Source of the DNA: Cepaea nemoralis
Lineage: Eukaryota > Mollusca > Gastropoda > Stylommatophora > Helicidae
Assembly: GCA_014155875.1 (NCBI GenBank)
Contig: JACEFZ010018167.1
Location: forward strand, 65,001-129,000
DNA: 64,000 bases
Direction of reading: 5' to 3'
In this document: in pieces, positions 1-11,017 of the stretch
Layout of the letters: each line of letters opens with the position of its first letter
How positions within the stretch are numbered: the stretch's first letter is position 1
Program-made: the position numbers and the translations under genes
Notes under the pieces: generated by a model
The model's database searches: none
Seen by the model: only the letters and a program-made list of their open reading frames with translations
Told to the model about the DNA's origin: nothing

Positions 1-1064
1 GCAGAGCCAATGAACAGTTGTGAAGATCTCATTTTAAATATGGCTCAATCATCCTTATTTTCCAAGACTGATTTAGCGAAAGGATATTGGCAAGTGCCAC
101 TACACCCTGCTTCTAGACATATAATAGCATTCGCAACACCCCTCGGTTTGTACGAATGGCTATATCTTCCATTTGGTCTCAGGAACGCGCCGGCCACATT
201 TGTTAGATTAACTAGATTGTTATTACACGGAATTAAAGATGTTGAAGCCTATATTGATGATATATGCATCCATTCTTCTAATATGACTTCTCACTTACTT
301 ACCCTCAAACAAGTCTTCAACCAAATCTCTCTTTTTGGACTTACTATCAAACCTTCCAAGGTTGAATTAGGCTATAGACAAATAGACTTCCTTGGTCATA
401 GAATTTCTGAAGGCAAATTGTTGACAGATGATAAAATTGTTTCCAAGATTCTTAATCTAGAAGTGCCTACCACAAAGAAACAAATTAGAAGTTTACTAGG
501 TCTTATTAACTATTATTCTAAATTTATCCCACATTGGGCAGAACTTACCTCAGTCTTTTCTGATATGTTAACTAAAGATCATCCATCAAAAATTTGTAAA
601 AGTACCAGCTTAGACGATGCAATGTGTAGATTGAAACGTATTTTTTCTAATCCACCAGTCTTACGATTACCCAACATAAATTTACCCTTTATTTTGACCA
701 CAGATGCGAGTGCTATCGCAATAGGAGGATGTTTAATGCAAGAAGTGGATGGAGTGAGACACCCGATTCTCTACGTAAGCCGTAAACTAAAGAAGGCAGA
801 GATCCGGTATGCTACAGTGGAATTGGAGGCTTTAAGCCTACTGTTTTGTGTATTGAGATTATCTAAGTTCCTCTTAGGTAGTCACTTTGTTGTGCTCACT
901 GACAATTCGCCATTGTTGGTCCTTAACCAAGGGTCACCGAAAAACCATCGTTTAAAAGATGGTGTCTTCTTCTTCAAGATTTCGACTTCGAAATCCGCCA
1001 TATCAGAGGCACGGACAACATTATTGCTGACCTATTATCACGGCAAACGAATGCGCCAGTAGAA
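1..1064 (+). pseudogene. Ty3/gypsy-type pol fragment: reverse transcriptase and RNase H, frameshifted
   Basis: The frame is open from the first base, so the 5' part lies outside the window. Counting from the Met at 10, RT motif A (TDLAKGYWQ) is at residues 20-28 and the catalytic YIDD at 81-84. A linker with FLGH follows, then an RNase H domain with TTDAS (Asp 232), the ELEAL glutamate (about 273) and TDNS (about 298). This order is that of Ty3/gypsy pol, which copies the element RNA and degrades the template. Around 953-957, in an A run, the frame slips by one base. The expected end of RNase H continues in another frame to a stop at about 1062-1064. No integrase follows, so the copy is truncated or rearranged. 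Class is confident; the clade is not. Confidence 0.85.
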
Positions 1065-1984
1065 TGACATTTAGCACATCGACCATTCGCCATACTAGAA
1101 ACTGTGATACTTTTAGTCTGTGGCATATAACAGTGTAACTCTACACCTGCTAGAGAACTCCCAGTGAATAGTAATAACACCTCATTAAATAAGTTACTTG
1201 TGACACCCACGAACATGAAACCTTAAGAGTCACACTTTATGAACTATACGTGAAGAGCTATACTATCAATTGCCCAAGCTCTAGAACGATCCGAGCGAGA
1301 GACATTAACAGTGTAATGATTTCAACCTGTGAATTCGCTCTGAAAATTAGAAGAACACTTTATACGCTAACATTGAGAACATTCCATACTTGCTGTTGCT
1401 ACGAGACTTTGCAAACAGCCGAAACAGAACTACGTCGACTACAACACTCAAGAGACAGCCATACTAACTTTAACATTCATGGCATAACACGCTAACAACA
1501 GGAGGACAACGCGCACATCATCGTTGGATTTAGTTACTTAATTAATTAATTACTTTAGTATTAAATATGTATTATATTTGCATTAATTTTGTATATAAAA
1601 TAGTGTTAACCTGTAATATGTACATATTCTACCATAACATTACAGGTAGTTCCATTAATAGGATAAATCACCGTCCTATACAATTGTCTCTGTGTAAATT
1701 ATAACCCATTTTTGACTCATCGTACAAAAAGTACGTATTTTCTTAAAGGGCAAATATCGCCTATTCCATTTGTTCTAAGGGCAATAACACTTACCTCAAC
1801 TTTAAGTATATATTTTAACCAAATACTATTTGAATGAAAGGTGAGTGAATGACAGCGTGAATGAATTAAATGAGAGAACGATATACTGAGCGGACAAATT
1901 GTACGCAAAACGTATTTATTTTAATTTGTCTGCGTCTTTCATGTAAACTACATGACTTGTCTAAATTGTTGATACATGTTTAGT

Positions 1985-2036
1985 AGTTAGTTTAATATAC
2001 TTAGTTTAGGAGTTAGTTTAAGATACTTAGTTTAGT
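1985..2036. repeat. 26-bp tandem repeat, two copies
   Basis: Two adjacent 26-bp units, 1985-2010 and 2011-2036, both starting AGTTAGTTTA. They differ at two positions visible by eye. Confidence 0.8.
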
Positions 2037-2699
2037 AGGTAGGATACATCTAAGCACCACTACTTGGAATGCCTGATCATGTATTGCACACAGTGGAGTA
2101 ATTCATGATTGAGGTTATCCCAACTCGTGACGCTTGGAAATAAGCCACACATTCAGCACACACTTAAAACTGAACACTATCAATTTAAAATGCAATCACT
2201 TTATTAGAAACAGCAACTTATTAGTCAACACACTAACAAGCCAACAGGGACACATGTAGTCTGAGGGGATAAAATAACAACGTAACTACATATTTAGCAT
2301 TATACAACATACGAGAGTAAAAGTGTATTGAAATGCACACACAGATCAAGATTTGAAGGTGTACTTAATTAGCCAGGACTTCGGTCTTGTTAATCCTCTT
2401 TAATACAGAGGTTAATTGTCTTGGTATCAGTGGGGTACTATGAGAAGGACGGGTTGTAAAAACAACTACTAAACGTCACGTAACTTCGGTCAGATAAGCA
2501 TTTTTAAGGACACAGGAGAGAGAGTGATCTCTTCACCAAATCAGAGAAGTGGTGTATGGGAGAATACATGAGTTTTGATGCCAGTATGTAGGTTACCAGG
2601 TTACTGTCCACCAAACTACAAACACCGACTTTATGTGATTCGGTGACAGAATTAGAGCAGATCTAATTACCCTATAACAAACCATCATATCAGGGGAGA

Positions 2700-3225
2700 G
2701 GGGGGAATCCTGTCACCGCCTCACATTTATAGATATTAATTAAAGGGCTGCAACTCCCGCCCAAGGGATAGAAGTGAGTCACTCAGAGGCCAGAGTAATC
2801 TAGAGCCTTCTCGAAGGACTGGTCATTGAGTCCATGGTCCCGTGGACACTGATGTGGCCCGCCTATTGCGGGGTCCACGAGGAACTCGGACAGAGTTACC
2901 ACCCGTGTCGGATTGGGACACGTGTGGACCGGCAGAGGACAGACGGACTTCAGAGAGACAACAGGGCCTGCCTTAGAGGGACTCAATAGATATCAATAGA
3001 TATATAGACATAGGCTAGATAGTTTGCTAGAATGTTTATGATAACCATGTGTGACGATGTTAACTATCTGTGATATGTAACATAGCGCGGGATTGTTAAC
3101 CCACTGCGCCAACGCACTGTATATTGAAATACAATAAATGTTCGATATCATATTGAACGGAGTTATTGTTGCCTGTGTGAACCCGAGCTCAGATACCTAG
3201 ACATGAGCAAGACGATGACACTAAT
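2700..3225 (+). other. Possible LTR 3' part of the gypsy element
   Basis: A TATA-like stretch (TTTATAGATATT, about 2727-2738) is followed about 400 bp later by an AATAAA at 3133-3138 inside a GA/TC-rich end. This arrangement resembles the U3-R-U5 of a gypsy LTR. No partner LTR is in the window and no clean TG...CA borders were established, so this is a guess from layout only. Confidence 0.2.
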
Positions 3226-3734
3226 AAATACTTGATAGAAGAGCTAGATTGTTAAGGCACTATTCCTCAGTCAGGAACAAAGGATGGCCACACATGCGTA
3301 ACTTAGGATTTGGCAATGATGGCAAGGTGACACAACGGCCAATTGACAAGAAGCAGTAGCTGACGAGAAGTGGTAAGACATTGCCCCAACATTTCTATAA
3401 TAGGCTCACATTGTGTGATGATTATATGTATGGCTACAATACCGGCCCACCTGGCTGAACAGGAACGGTATTCTGAGGATTATTAATATTATTCATATTT
3501 TGATTGATCTTTGAGCACAAGCTGACCACCGGCAATAGATGTTGAAATATCGGACACGTCTACCAGCTTCGAGTTGTCAATCATGTTAGCACATTGCTTC
3601 CGGATTCTGTCCATTTGGTTTCACCCCGACGAAAGAGTTGTGTTTTGCTGATGTTCATTATTATGTTTATCGCAGTTACCTTTTGGCAGTTAGTTAGTTA
3701 TTTAGTAGACAGATCAACCTCATTGCTTATCGAA

Positions 3735-5237
3735 CCATTCAGTCCATAAATTCATTCAGTCCATCCAGCCCCTCTCAGCAAATCCCGCAGCGTGTAGCGG
3801 CTAACGATACCAATTCTGTGTTGGTTTATCAATCTTCTTTGGCTTCCTGCGTAGTGTTCTTGTCTGGCCACCCCTCTTTTGATTTGCTGTTCTCGCAGTC
3901 TGACCATTGTTGTAGATTTGCAGTCATCACATGGTTCTCGCACAAGTCTTACTTCTCGTAGAGCATTCAGAATGTCAGCCTGGTCCATGGCGCGTCCGCC
4001 ATCCACCTTAGCCTTATCTGCGAGCTTGACAGCCCGCTCATTTCCTTGTACCACTGCATGCCCTGGTACGAAGATGAAACTAATCTTTGTCAGTCGAAAC
4101 CGCTCCAGGGACAGCAACCATTCTCTTCGGATTCATCCCATCTCTATCCTCTTGAGCATACTCATTGAGTCGCTAAGAAAACATGCTCTATTGCATGTCT
4201 GTGTCTCGAGCCATGTTATTGCTTTACTTACTGCCATGACTTCCATAGTCAGGCTACTTGTCTCAACAAAAGCACCAGAGTCCTCCTTCACAATTATCCC
4301 TCCCGCCCGCACCGTGAGGGCCAATGAGCTTCTCACATGTCGGACGACCGATCCATCTGTGTAGAAGACAGCATCACTGTCTATCGAATTCTCGAAAATC
4401 AACGCTTGTACTTCTACCTCCACAGCAGCCGGATTTTCTTGTCTGCATTTTCTGTCTAGGTGGGTGCAAACTGAAAAGGGCGTATAGACATCTGTTGGCA
4501 CTTGTACCCACTCCTCGCCAGGTTCTAAGTCCTCCAGTGAACATACCTGTTGAAGAATGTCCTCGGCTTGACCCATCCACGACCTTCCTCTTTTTAACCT
4601 GCTGCCCTTCACCTTCCTAATTTCACTATGCAGTGGATGTTGTGTGTTTGTGTTAACTCTGAGGTAGGTACGTGCTCTGCAAATTTGTAGTCTGTCTTCA
4701 ATTGTTGGAAAATCAAGAAGGTAGCGCATCACTCTGCATGATGTATCTCTTGCACATCCAAGAATAGTGCGCATAGCTTCGTTTTGTATCCTGTCCATCC
4801 TTTCTATCAGCTTACGGCTAAGAGTCAGGATTGCCATTGAATACTCAAAAACAGACATGACCAGCCCCTCATATAGGAGGCATAGATAGCGCTGCTCACA
4901 GTTTGCTGCCGCCATCATCCGCATCGCAGCCAAACCCCGCTTGGCCTTTGTTATCGCCTGGTCTATGTGCTCATTATAAGCAAGGCTTTGATCAAAACGT
5001 TTCCCCAGGTAATTCATTGCCTGCGTTCTTTCCACAGTTTCTGAACACAGATTAACAGTTGGTGTTGGAGTGTTGACAATATGATTATTCAACGAGAACC
5101 ATGTCACTGTTGCCTTTGTTGGTTTGACCATTGCCCCAGCTTCAGCACACCAAGTACTTATGCGATTGAGTTCGGTTTGCAGTTCCACAGCAACCTGATC
5201 TCTATCCTTACCCTGACGATAGACTAAAACATTGTCG
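3735..5237 (-). pseudogene. I-like LINE: RT C-terminal half and RNase H
   Basis: Read on the minus strand this is the 3' part of a non-LTR retrotransposon ORF2. It starts inside the RT active-site box (Y-A-D-N where Y-A-D-D is usual) and runs through the RT thumb (QNEAMRTILG) to an RNase H domain with YTDGS, a TMEVMA glutamate and SDSMS. A single in-frame TGA near 4133 interrupts it; the same frame continues to about 3752 with the PGHAVVQGNER segment. The last RNase H aspartate (usually GNERAD) is replaced by Val. An RNase H after RT is typical of I-group LINEs. The upstream RT portion lies at 9206-9350, separated by the insertion of another LINE. Two active-site changes and a stop make this a dead copy. 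Confidence 0.8.
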
Positions 5238-5249
5238 GCATATGACAAT
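5238..5249. repeat. Target-site duplication, left copy (GCATATGACAAT)
   Basis: These 12 bases recur exactly at 9194-9205, on the other side of the plus-strand LINE. The flanking minus-strand I-like reading frame runs up to both copies, so this is the duplicated target. Confidence 0.85.
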
Positions 5250-6009
5250 GTTTGTGTGTCAGGTCTTAGTCAGATATGACTGAGCTACCAAATAAAAGTA
5301 GACGGTACTACCTGTTTGCTGTTAGCGCCGAACGTTGGGCGGCGCTTACCAAACCCGACACACCACATTGTGCCAACGGCTTCGGGCGGAAGAGCGCAAT
5401 TGGGAGGGTACAAGCTTACCCTGGTGCGAGGAAATGCAACCTAAAGACAAAATGTCATGGCAGGGCAGACCAGGCCCTAAGCCTTGGTTGGCGGCTGGTC
5501 TAGAATCGAAGCTCCAACAGGCGGACAGTTAGAGCATTGCTTTGCTGATCCGGCAGCTTCTGCAGCTTGTCTTGTTCCAGATGTAGAGGTGTTACCTTTC
5601 CTCTGGAGTGAACTAGGCAGGCCGAGAGAGGGATCATGCTGCATAGGCAACACATGATCTCTATATTTTAGCCCAGGCTTTGTTCTATGGAGAGGCAATA
5701 ACTCCATCCCTGGTCTTAACCGGTCTCGTAATCAAAGCGAGAGGCAACTGTTACGGGTTATAAGTCCCTGTCAATTGGCGTAGACATGGGGCGCCACGCG
5801 TTGCCTCTGACGGTGGGAGACACCTACAGGTGTCACTGATCAGCTACCGCCCGCCTCAAGCTGGGTAGCCCCCGGCCAATTGGGTGCTGATCCGCCACAG
5901 CCTGCCTGCTTCAATGGGTGCTTGGGGCTAGGACAAAATCTGAATCGCAGGCTGTAAAACCAATGCACCAGGTACTAGTAAAAAGAAAAATAGAAACCTT
6001 AAGCTTCGG
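5250..6009 (+). promoter_or_regulatory. 5' leader of the C2H2-tailed LINE
   Basis: About 760 bases precede the endonuclease. This stretch is more GC-rich than its surroundings. No convincing ORF1 is seen; a 75-codon and a 65-codon frame overlap here but show no domain. By analogy with other LINEs an internal promoter would lie here; this is inferred from position only. Confidence 0.4.
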
Positions 6010-6927
6010 CTTGACACCTGGAACGCGAGAACCATGTGTGCAGGATTTTCCACTGACTTGACCAATATTGACTATGTGAGAAAAACGGCTGTGATTGATG
6101 CCGAACTCAATCGTCTTAACATTGATATTGCTGGCCTGCAGGAGACTCGCCTCGCTGAGGAAGGGTCACTCAGGGAAAACAATTACACCTTTTTTTGGAA
6201 GGGTAGAGGGCAGGCAGAAAAAAGGCAACACGGTGTGGGCTTTGCAGTGAAGAATTCGCTACTGGGAATGATTGAAATTCCAGCAGGAGGAAATGAAAGA
6301 CTATTATCCCTGCGCTTGGCAACCTCTTGTGGTTTTGCCACCATTATTACTGCATATGCACCGACACTCGATTCCTCTGATGATGTGAAGGATTCGTTCT
6401 ATGAGGAGTTAGACTCCGTGATCAAGGCAGTTCCAAAATCTGACTACATTTATATGCTCGGTGATTTCAATGCTCGTGTGGGCAAGGACTCGAGTTCATG
6501 GCCAGTGTGCCTTGGAAAATACAACATCGGTCGCATGAATGAAAATGGGCAAAGGCTGCTGGAGCATTGCACCAGAAATGACCTATGTATTACAAACTCC
6601 TTTTTTAAAACAAAAGAGCTGCATAAGGTCACATGGAAACATCCAAGATCCGGCCATTGGCACCAGCTGGACTTCATCATCACACGGAGACAACATCTGA
6701 ACCATATATCATTGACTCGAAGTTACCACAGTGCTGACTGTGATACGGATCATTCTTTGGTTGTTGCAAGGGTTAGACTGAGACCAAAGAGAATCTACAC
6801 AGCTAAACACAAATCTAGCCCCAGGATTAATATTATTAACACTCACGATCCTGAAAAGTGCTTTCAGTTTCAACAGCAACTTGAAGACGCTTTCACTGAT
6901 ACACCAGAAAATTGTACAGTAAATTAA
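6010..6927 (+). CDS. AP-like endonuclease region of the C2H2-tailed LINE
   Basis: This is the endonuclease that nicks target DNA to prime reverse transcription. Motifs in order: DTWNARTM at about 6013-6036, GLQETRL with the metal-binding Glu, GDFNARVG with Asp and Asn, HQLDFIITRR, and the terminal SADCDTDHSLV with the Asp-His pair. All expected active-site residues are visible. A Met lies at 6034, but the frame is open upstream through the WNxRT motif at 6010, so the natural start is probably earlier; a possible start at 5963 is in another frame. A TAA at 6925-6927 ends the frame. The same frame stays open to about 7074, where it must shift to join the RT frame, so the two halves of the original ORF are now separated by a stop and a frameshift. 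Confidence 0.8.
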   Translation, partial: LDTWNARTMCAGFSTDLTNIDYVRKTAVIDAELNRLNIDIAGLQETRLAEEGSLRENNYTFFWKGRGQAEKRQHGVGFAVKNSLLGMIEIPAGGNERLLSLRLATSCGFATIITAYAPTLDSSDDVKDSFYEELDSVIKAVPKSDYIYMLGDFNARVGKDSSSWPVCLGKYNIGRMNENGQRLLEHCTRNDLCITNSFFKTKELHKVTWKHPRSGHWHQLDFIITRRQHLNHISLTRSYHSADCDTDHSLVVARVRLRPKRIYTAKHKSSPRINIINTHDPEKCFQFQQQLEDAFTDTPENCTVN

Positions 6928-7103
6928 AAGTGTGGTCAACTTAAGGAAACTCTTTATAAAAATGTGGTTCATAAGAGGCAGGACTGGTTTGCGGCAAACA
7001 GCCAGACTCTGCAGCCCTTGATTGATAAGAAGAAGATCTCTTGTAAAACAAGGAAAGACCAACGCGTAACAATCTGAGTGAGCTAAAGCAAGCTAGGAAG
7101 GAT

Positions 7104-9134
7104 GTGCAAAAGGCTGCCAGGCAGTGTGCAAATGATTATTGGATCAAGTTATGTGAGTCCATTCAAATCGCAAGTGATAAGGGAAACATCAGAAGCATGT
7201 ATGAAGGAATAAAGAAAGCCTGTGGTCCAATGATCAAAAGAAGTGCACCATTGAAAACCTTGACTGGAGAAATCATAACTGATAAGAAACAGCAGATGGA
7301 CAGATGGGTAGAGCACTATTTGGAGCTTTACTCAAGTGAGACCAAACTAGCGGATGATGCCCTCAACGCCATAGAGGCTCTACCAACTCTTGACCACCTG
7401 GACACACTTCCCACCATAACAGAAGTTAAGTGTGCTATAAATGAACTTGCATCTGGCAAGGCTCCAGGTAAAGATGGGATTCCAATAGAGGTTATCAGGA
7501 GTGGGCAAGACACGCTCACTCTACAGATCAACCAGCTAATAGAGCTATGCTGGCGAGAAGGACAGGTCCCACAGGATTTAAAAGATTCAAGTATCATTAC
7601 ACTGTACAAGAACAAGGGCGATCGGAGCGACTGCAACAACTATAGGGGTATCTCACTTCTGTGTATTGTTGGAAAAGTATTTGCCAGAATTGTTCTGCGC
7701 AGACTTCAAGTCCTAGGAGATCAAGTCTACCCCGAATCACAGTGTGGCTTTCGACAGAACCGGTCTACCATTGATATGATATTCTCATTGCGACAAATGC
7801 AAGAAAAATGCCGTGAACAGAATCAACCACTGTTTATTGCCTTCATCGACCTCACAAAGGCATTTGATTTGGTCAGTCGTGAGGGTCTGTTCAAGGCACT
7901 AAAGAAGATTGGCTGCCCACCAACTCTTCTGTCCATTGTGGAATCGTTCCACACAGGCATGAAGGGTATAATCAAGTTTGATGGTGCAACTTCTGAAGAG
8001 TTTGAAATCAAGAGTGGAGTTAAGCAAGGTTGTGTACTAGCTCCCACCCTCTTTGGAATATACTTTTCACTTCTACTGAAATATGCCTTTCGTGATCAGG
8101 ATGGTGGTATATACATTCACTCACGCTCAGATGGCGGCCTCTACAATGCTCAGAGATTGAAGGCCAAGACCAAAATTAGGAGGGTACTGATCAGAGAGTT
8201 GCTTTTTGCAGATGATGCTGCAGTTACGACCCACTCTGAGGAAGAATTGCAATGTCTACTATCTGCATTCTCCAATGCTTGTTCTGAATTTGGTTTAACA
8301 ATTAGCAAAAAGAAGACACAGATTATGTCACAAGGTGCACATGGGGTACCATCAATCTTTATTGACGACGCCGAACTAGAGATGGTAGACCATTTTACAT
8401 ATCTAGGATCAGTGGTAAATAGCAAATTATCCCTAGATCAGGAAATCAACATCCGGATTGGTAAGGCAGCAACAACAATGAACAGGTTAAGAAAAAGAGT
8501 CTGGGAGAACAGGAAGCTTACTGCCAAAACAAAAGTCCTTGTCTATCAAGCCTGTGTCCTTAGTACTCTTCTTTATGGCAGTGAAACCTGGACAACTTAC
8601 TCACACCAAGAGAAACGTTTACACAGCTTTCATATGCGGTGTCTGCGAAGAATTATTGGTATTAAGTGGCAAGACAAAATCACAAATACTAAAGTATTGG
8701 AAAGATCAGGTTGTGTGACGGTTTATTCCATGCTCAGTCTTCGTAGACTTAGATGGATAGGACATCTTAGGAGGATGGATGATGGTAGAATACCAAAGGA
8801 CATCTTTTTTGGTGAATTACAGATGGGTAAGAGATCTCAGGGTCGGCCTCTACTACGATACAAAGATGTGTGTAAGCGGGACATGATTGATACAGGCATT
8901 GATAATGCACATTGGGAGCAAGTCGCCGCTGAACGTGTTTCTTGGAGGGCAAACATCAGAAATGGAATAAAGACAAAGGAGAAAGTTATTGCAGATAAGT
9001 CACACACCAAGCGTGTGAGACGTAAGATGGTGCATGATGGTGGAAATGACCGCGTGTTCACATGCACTCACTGTGAACGAACATTTACAGCGCGAATTGG
9101 CCTTATCAGTCACATTCGCCACCACCATGAGTAA
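7104..9134 (+). CDS. LINE reverse transcriptase with C-terminal C2H2 zinc finger (676 aa)
   Basis: This is an uninterrupted RT: GKAPGKDGIP early on, NNYRGISLL, CGFRQNRSTID, motif A FIDLTKAFD, SGVKQGCVLAP, and the catalytic FADD at residues 368-371 (8205-8216), then LGSVV and the thumb (LYGSETW, RRIIG, RWIGHLRRM). The last 25 residues form a C-x2-C-x12-H-x3-4-H finger (CTHCERTF...SHIRHHH), probably for nucleic-acid binding. No RNase H is present. The frame originally continued from the endonuclease upstream; the Met at 7104 is only the first in this open frame. The stop is 59 bases before the insertion border. Function is confident; whether this copy is active is doubtful because the upstream half is broken. 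Confidence 0.88.
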   Translation: MQKAARQCANDYWIKLCESIQIASDKGNIRSMYEGIKKACGPMIKRSAPLKTLTGEIITDKKQQMDRWVEHYLELYSSETKLADDALNAIEALPTLDHLDTLPTITEVKCAINELASGKAPGKDGIPIEVIRSGQDTLTLQINQLIELCWREGQVPQDLKDSSIITLYKNKGDRSDCNNYRGISLLCIVGKVFARIVLRRLQVLGDQVYPESQCGFRQNRSTIDMIFSLRQMQEKCREQNQPLFIAFIDLTKAFDLVSREGLFKALKKIGCPPTLLSIVESFHTGMKGIIKFDGATSEEFEIKSGVKQGCVLAPTLFGIYFSLLLKYAFRDQDGGIYIHSRSDGGLYNAQRLKAKTKIRRVLIRELLFADDAAVTTHSEEELQCLLSAFSNACSEFGLTISKKKTQIMSQGAHGVPSIFIDDAELEMVDHFTYLGSVVNSKLSLDQEINIRIGKAATTMNRLRKRVWENRKLTAKTKVLVYQACVLSTLLYGSETWTTYSHQEKRLHSFHMRCLRRIIGIKWQDKITNTKVLERSGCVTVYSMLSLRRLRWIGHLRRMDDGRIPKDIFFGELQMGKRSQGRPLLRYKDVCKRDMIDTGIDNAHWEQVAAERVSWRANIRNGIKTKEKVIADKSHTKRVRRKMVHDGGNDRVFTCTHCERTFTARIGLISHIRHHHE

Positions 9135-9193
9135 AAGTTATTATGTCTTTTTGAAGCACATACTATCGTCTGTCAAGACAGCAAGGTGCCAAT

Positions 9194-9205
9194 GCATATG
9201 ACAAT
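9194..9205. repeat. Target-site duplication, right copy (GCATATGACAAT)
   Basis: Exact match to 5238-5249; it marks the 3' border of the inserted LINE. Confidence 0.85.
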
Positions 9206-9350
9206 ATCCTACCAGGTCCAGTGATCTGCTCACTGGTGATTCTCACTGTGTAGGCGTTGAACAGTACCGGAGATAATGGTGATCTCTGTCCTAGGCCAGG
9301 ATATATTGTTATTTTGTTATATTGATAACCGTACTGATTTACTCGTATAT
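9206..9350 (-). pseudogene. I-like LINE RT fragment, upstream piece of the 3735-5237 copy
   Basis: On the minus strand this reads GQRSPLSPVLFNAYT, the RT palm segment just before the YADD box, and ends with LSYA at the target-site duplication. The other side of the insertion restarts at LSYADN. The piece therefore belongs with 3735-5237. Its far end near 9350 abuts a family A RT sequence, so the I-like copy is 5'-truncated or the two elements recombined. Confidence 0.75.
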
Positions 9351-11006
9351 CACACTGTGGTATTTCCTTCTTCCCAGTGACGACTATAATCTGTGTCTTC
9401 TTAATATTCAGTTCTAACCCTAGTTGTTCACTGTGTGCAACAGCCGCATCTACTAATTTTGCAGGTCCTATTCATTGTCTTTCAATCAAATATATTGATG
9501 TATCGTCCTCCAATGTTGATTCCTTCCATATCTTCTATATTTCTGAAAATACTTTCACTGTACAGGGAAAAAAAGATCTGGAGACATTACACATCCCTGT
9601 CTCACACCTCTCTTAATAGGCTGATATTGACCTACTTCATTATCAATTCTCACAGCAGCTTGTTGTTTCCAATTTATTTATTTTTTATTTTTTTTTAAGT
9701 CTAACGTCTTTTCCAGCAATTTGTAGATCTTCAAGAATCCTTATCATGTCGACATGTCTCACTTTATCGAAAGCCTTTGTGTATTCAATTAAGCAAAGGT
9801 GTAGATCTTTGTTTACTTCTATAGAACGTTTAATTAATGTTCTCTGTATATGCACAGCATTTATTGTACCCTTGCCTTCCACAAACCCACATTGTTCTTC
9901 TCCTATTTCAGGTTGTATTTTCTTCCTAACTCTTTGCTTGATAATTTTTAGCAAAGTCTTCGTGACGTGACTCATTATAGTAATTGCTCGATGTTGATCA
10001 CATTCCAAGGCTCCTAATTTCTTTGGAATTGCAATAAATACAGATTTACATTATTCATAAGGTATATTTCCAATATCAGATATTTTATTCAGCAGTCTGG
10101 TAACTTTATCAATTCCATATTCTTCTAGAGCGTTAATCATTTCGGTTTTGATGCTGTCTGAACCGGGGGTCTTGCCAGATTTCATATGGTAAGAGGATTC
10201 TGATCCTCCATCTTCAAAACTGATGGTCCTTCATTATTATTTTGAATATTATTCTGTTATTCTGCGTTATCATCATAAAGGTTTTTCACATAATCTGACC
10301 AAACATGTAAAATCTAATCTTTTTCTATTATGATTTTGAATCTTTTGTCTTTAGGCTGCCTGCTGATGTATGTGTTCTTTGACTAGTAAGCTTCTGAATT
10401 CTTGTGTGCATTAGTTCGGTTTTTTTTTACTACTGTGTTGTTTTTTGGTTTCAATTTCTATGCAGGTTTTCTCGAGCCATGCTTCTTTTACCTCCTTACA
10501 TAATATGCTGACTTTTCTGTGAGTGTCTTCATATTTCCCAGGTTTATTAGTGTTCTGTCTTCTTGTTTCCTTTAGCTGTAAAATTTCTTTAGTCATCCAT
10601 GTCTTACGACCAAGTTTCTTTAATTTTCGAATAGTTTTGTTTTTTCTGCAGCACAACTTATTGAATTCTTGAAAATTTCCCATTGATCATCCACATCTTG
10701 ACATGGGATCTTAAGATCAGACAATATTTCAAATTTCTTCATTACTTCTATGCTAAAATATTCTTGTATTTCTTTGCCGGTTTTCAATTTGCACAAATCA
10801 TATTTAGGGTTCCTGTTGTATATTTGACTTTCTTTAACTTTAAAGCCTGTAATTAATCTGTGATCACTGTAACAGTCTGCATTGGGGACTGTTTTTACAA
10901 CTGTTAAAGCATTTCGAAACCTTCTGCTAATTAGGATTTAATCTATCTGGTTTTTAATCCTGCTGTCTAGGATGCTATTTAAACCAGGTGTTTCCTACAA
11001 ACATTC
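9350..11006 (-). pseudogene. Family A copy A1: endonuclease C-terminus, linker and RT, degenerate
   Basis: Minus-strand frames matching the better copy at 15-17 kb: the linker KLGRKTWMTKEILQL and KEVKEAWLEK (10683-10411), and RT with DQHRAITIMSHV, EEQCGFVEGKGTINAV and motif A as LIEYTKAFD (10008-9685). The usual FIDY aspartate is Glu here, which would inactivate the enzyme. Further stops and shifts lie between the readable pieces. Confidence 0.75.
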
Positions 11007-11017
11007 CTTATTCTATT
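11007..11017. repeat. Target-site duplication, copy 1 (CTTATTCTATT)
   Basis: Eleven bases identical to 11819-11829. They bracket the nested family A fragment. Confidence 0.8.

Larger units (their letters stand above)
1065..3730. other. Gene-poor stretch after the gypsy pol fragment
   Basis: No supported coding region was found on either strand. The short open frames here are weak and have no recognisable domain. Contents I can name are a two-copy 26-bp tandem repeat near 2 kb and a possible LTR-like end near 3.1-3.2 kb, listed separately. An integrase, expected if the gypsy element were complete, is not visible. Confidence 0.5.
5250..9193 (+). mobile_element. APE-type LINE with C-terminal C2H2 finger, about 3.9 kb, nearly full length
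   Basis: The element lies between two copies of GCATATGACAAT (5238-5249 and 9194-9205). Its layout is a GC-richer 5' leader (about 5250-6009), an AP-like endonuclease frame, an RT frame ending in a C2H2 finger, and a 59-base 3' UTR without a poly(A) or obvious simple-repeat tail. The exact target-site duplication and mostly open frames suggest a fairly recent insertion. It landed in the I-like LINE at the codons of its RT YAD box. I would place it near RTE/Proto2-like groups by the lone EN-RT layout and short 3' UTR, but the clade needs a tree. Confidence 0.85.

Noticed and set aside
8767..9067. Minus-strand frames opposite the C2H2 LINE
   Set aside because: Shadows of the RT coding strand.
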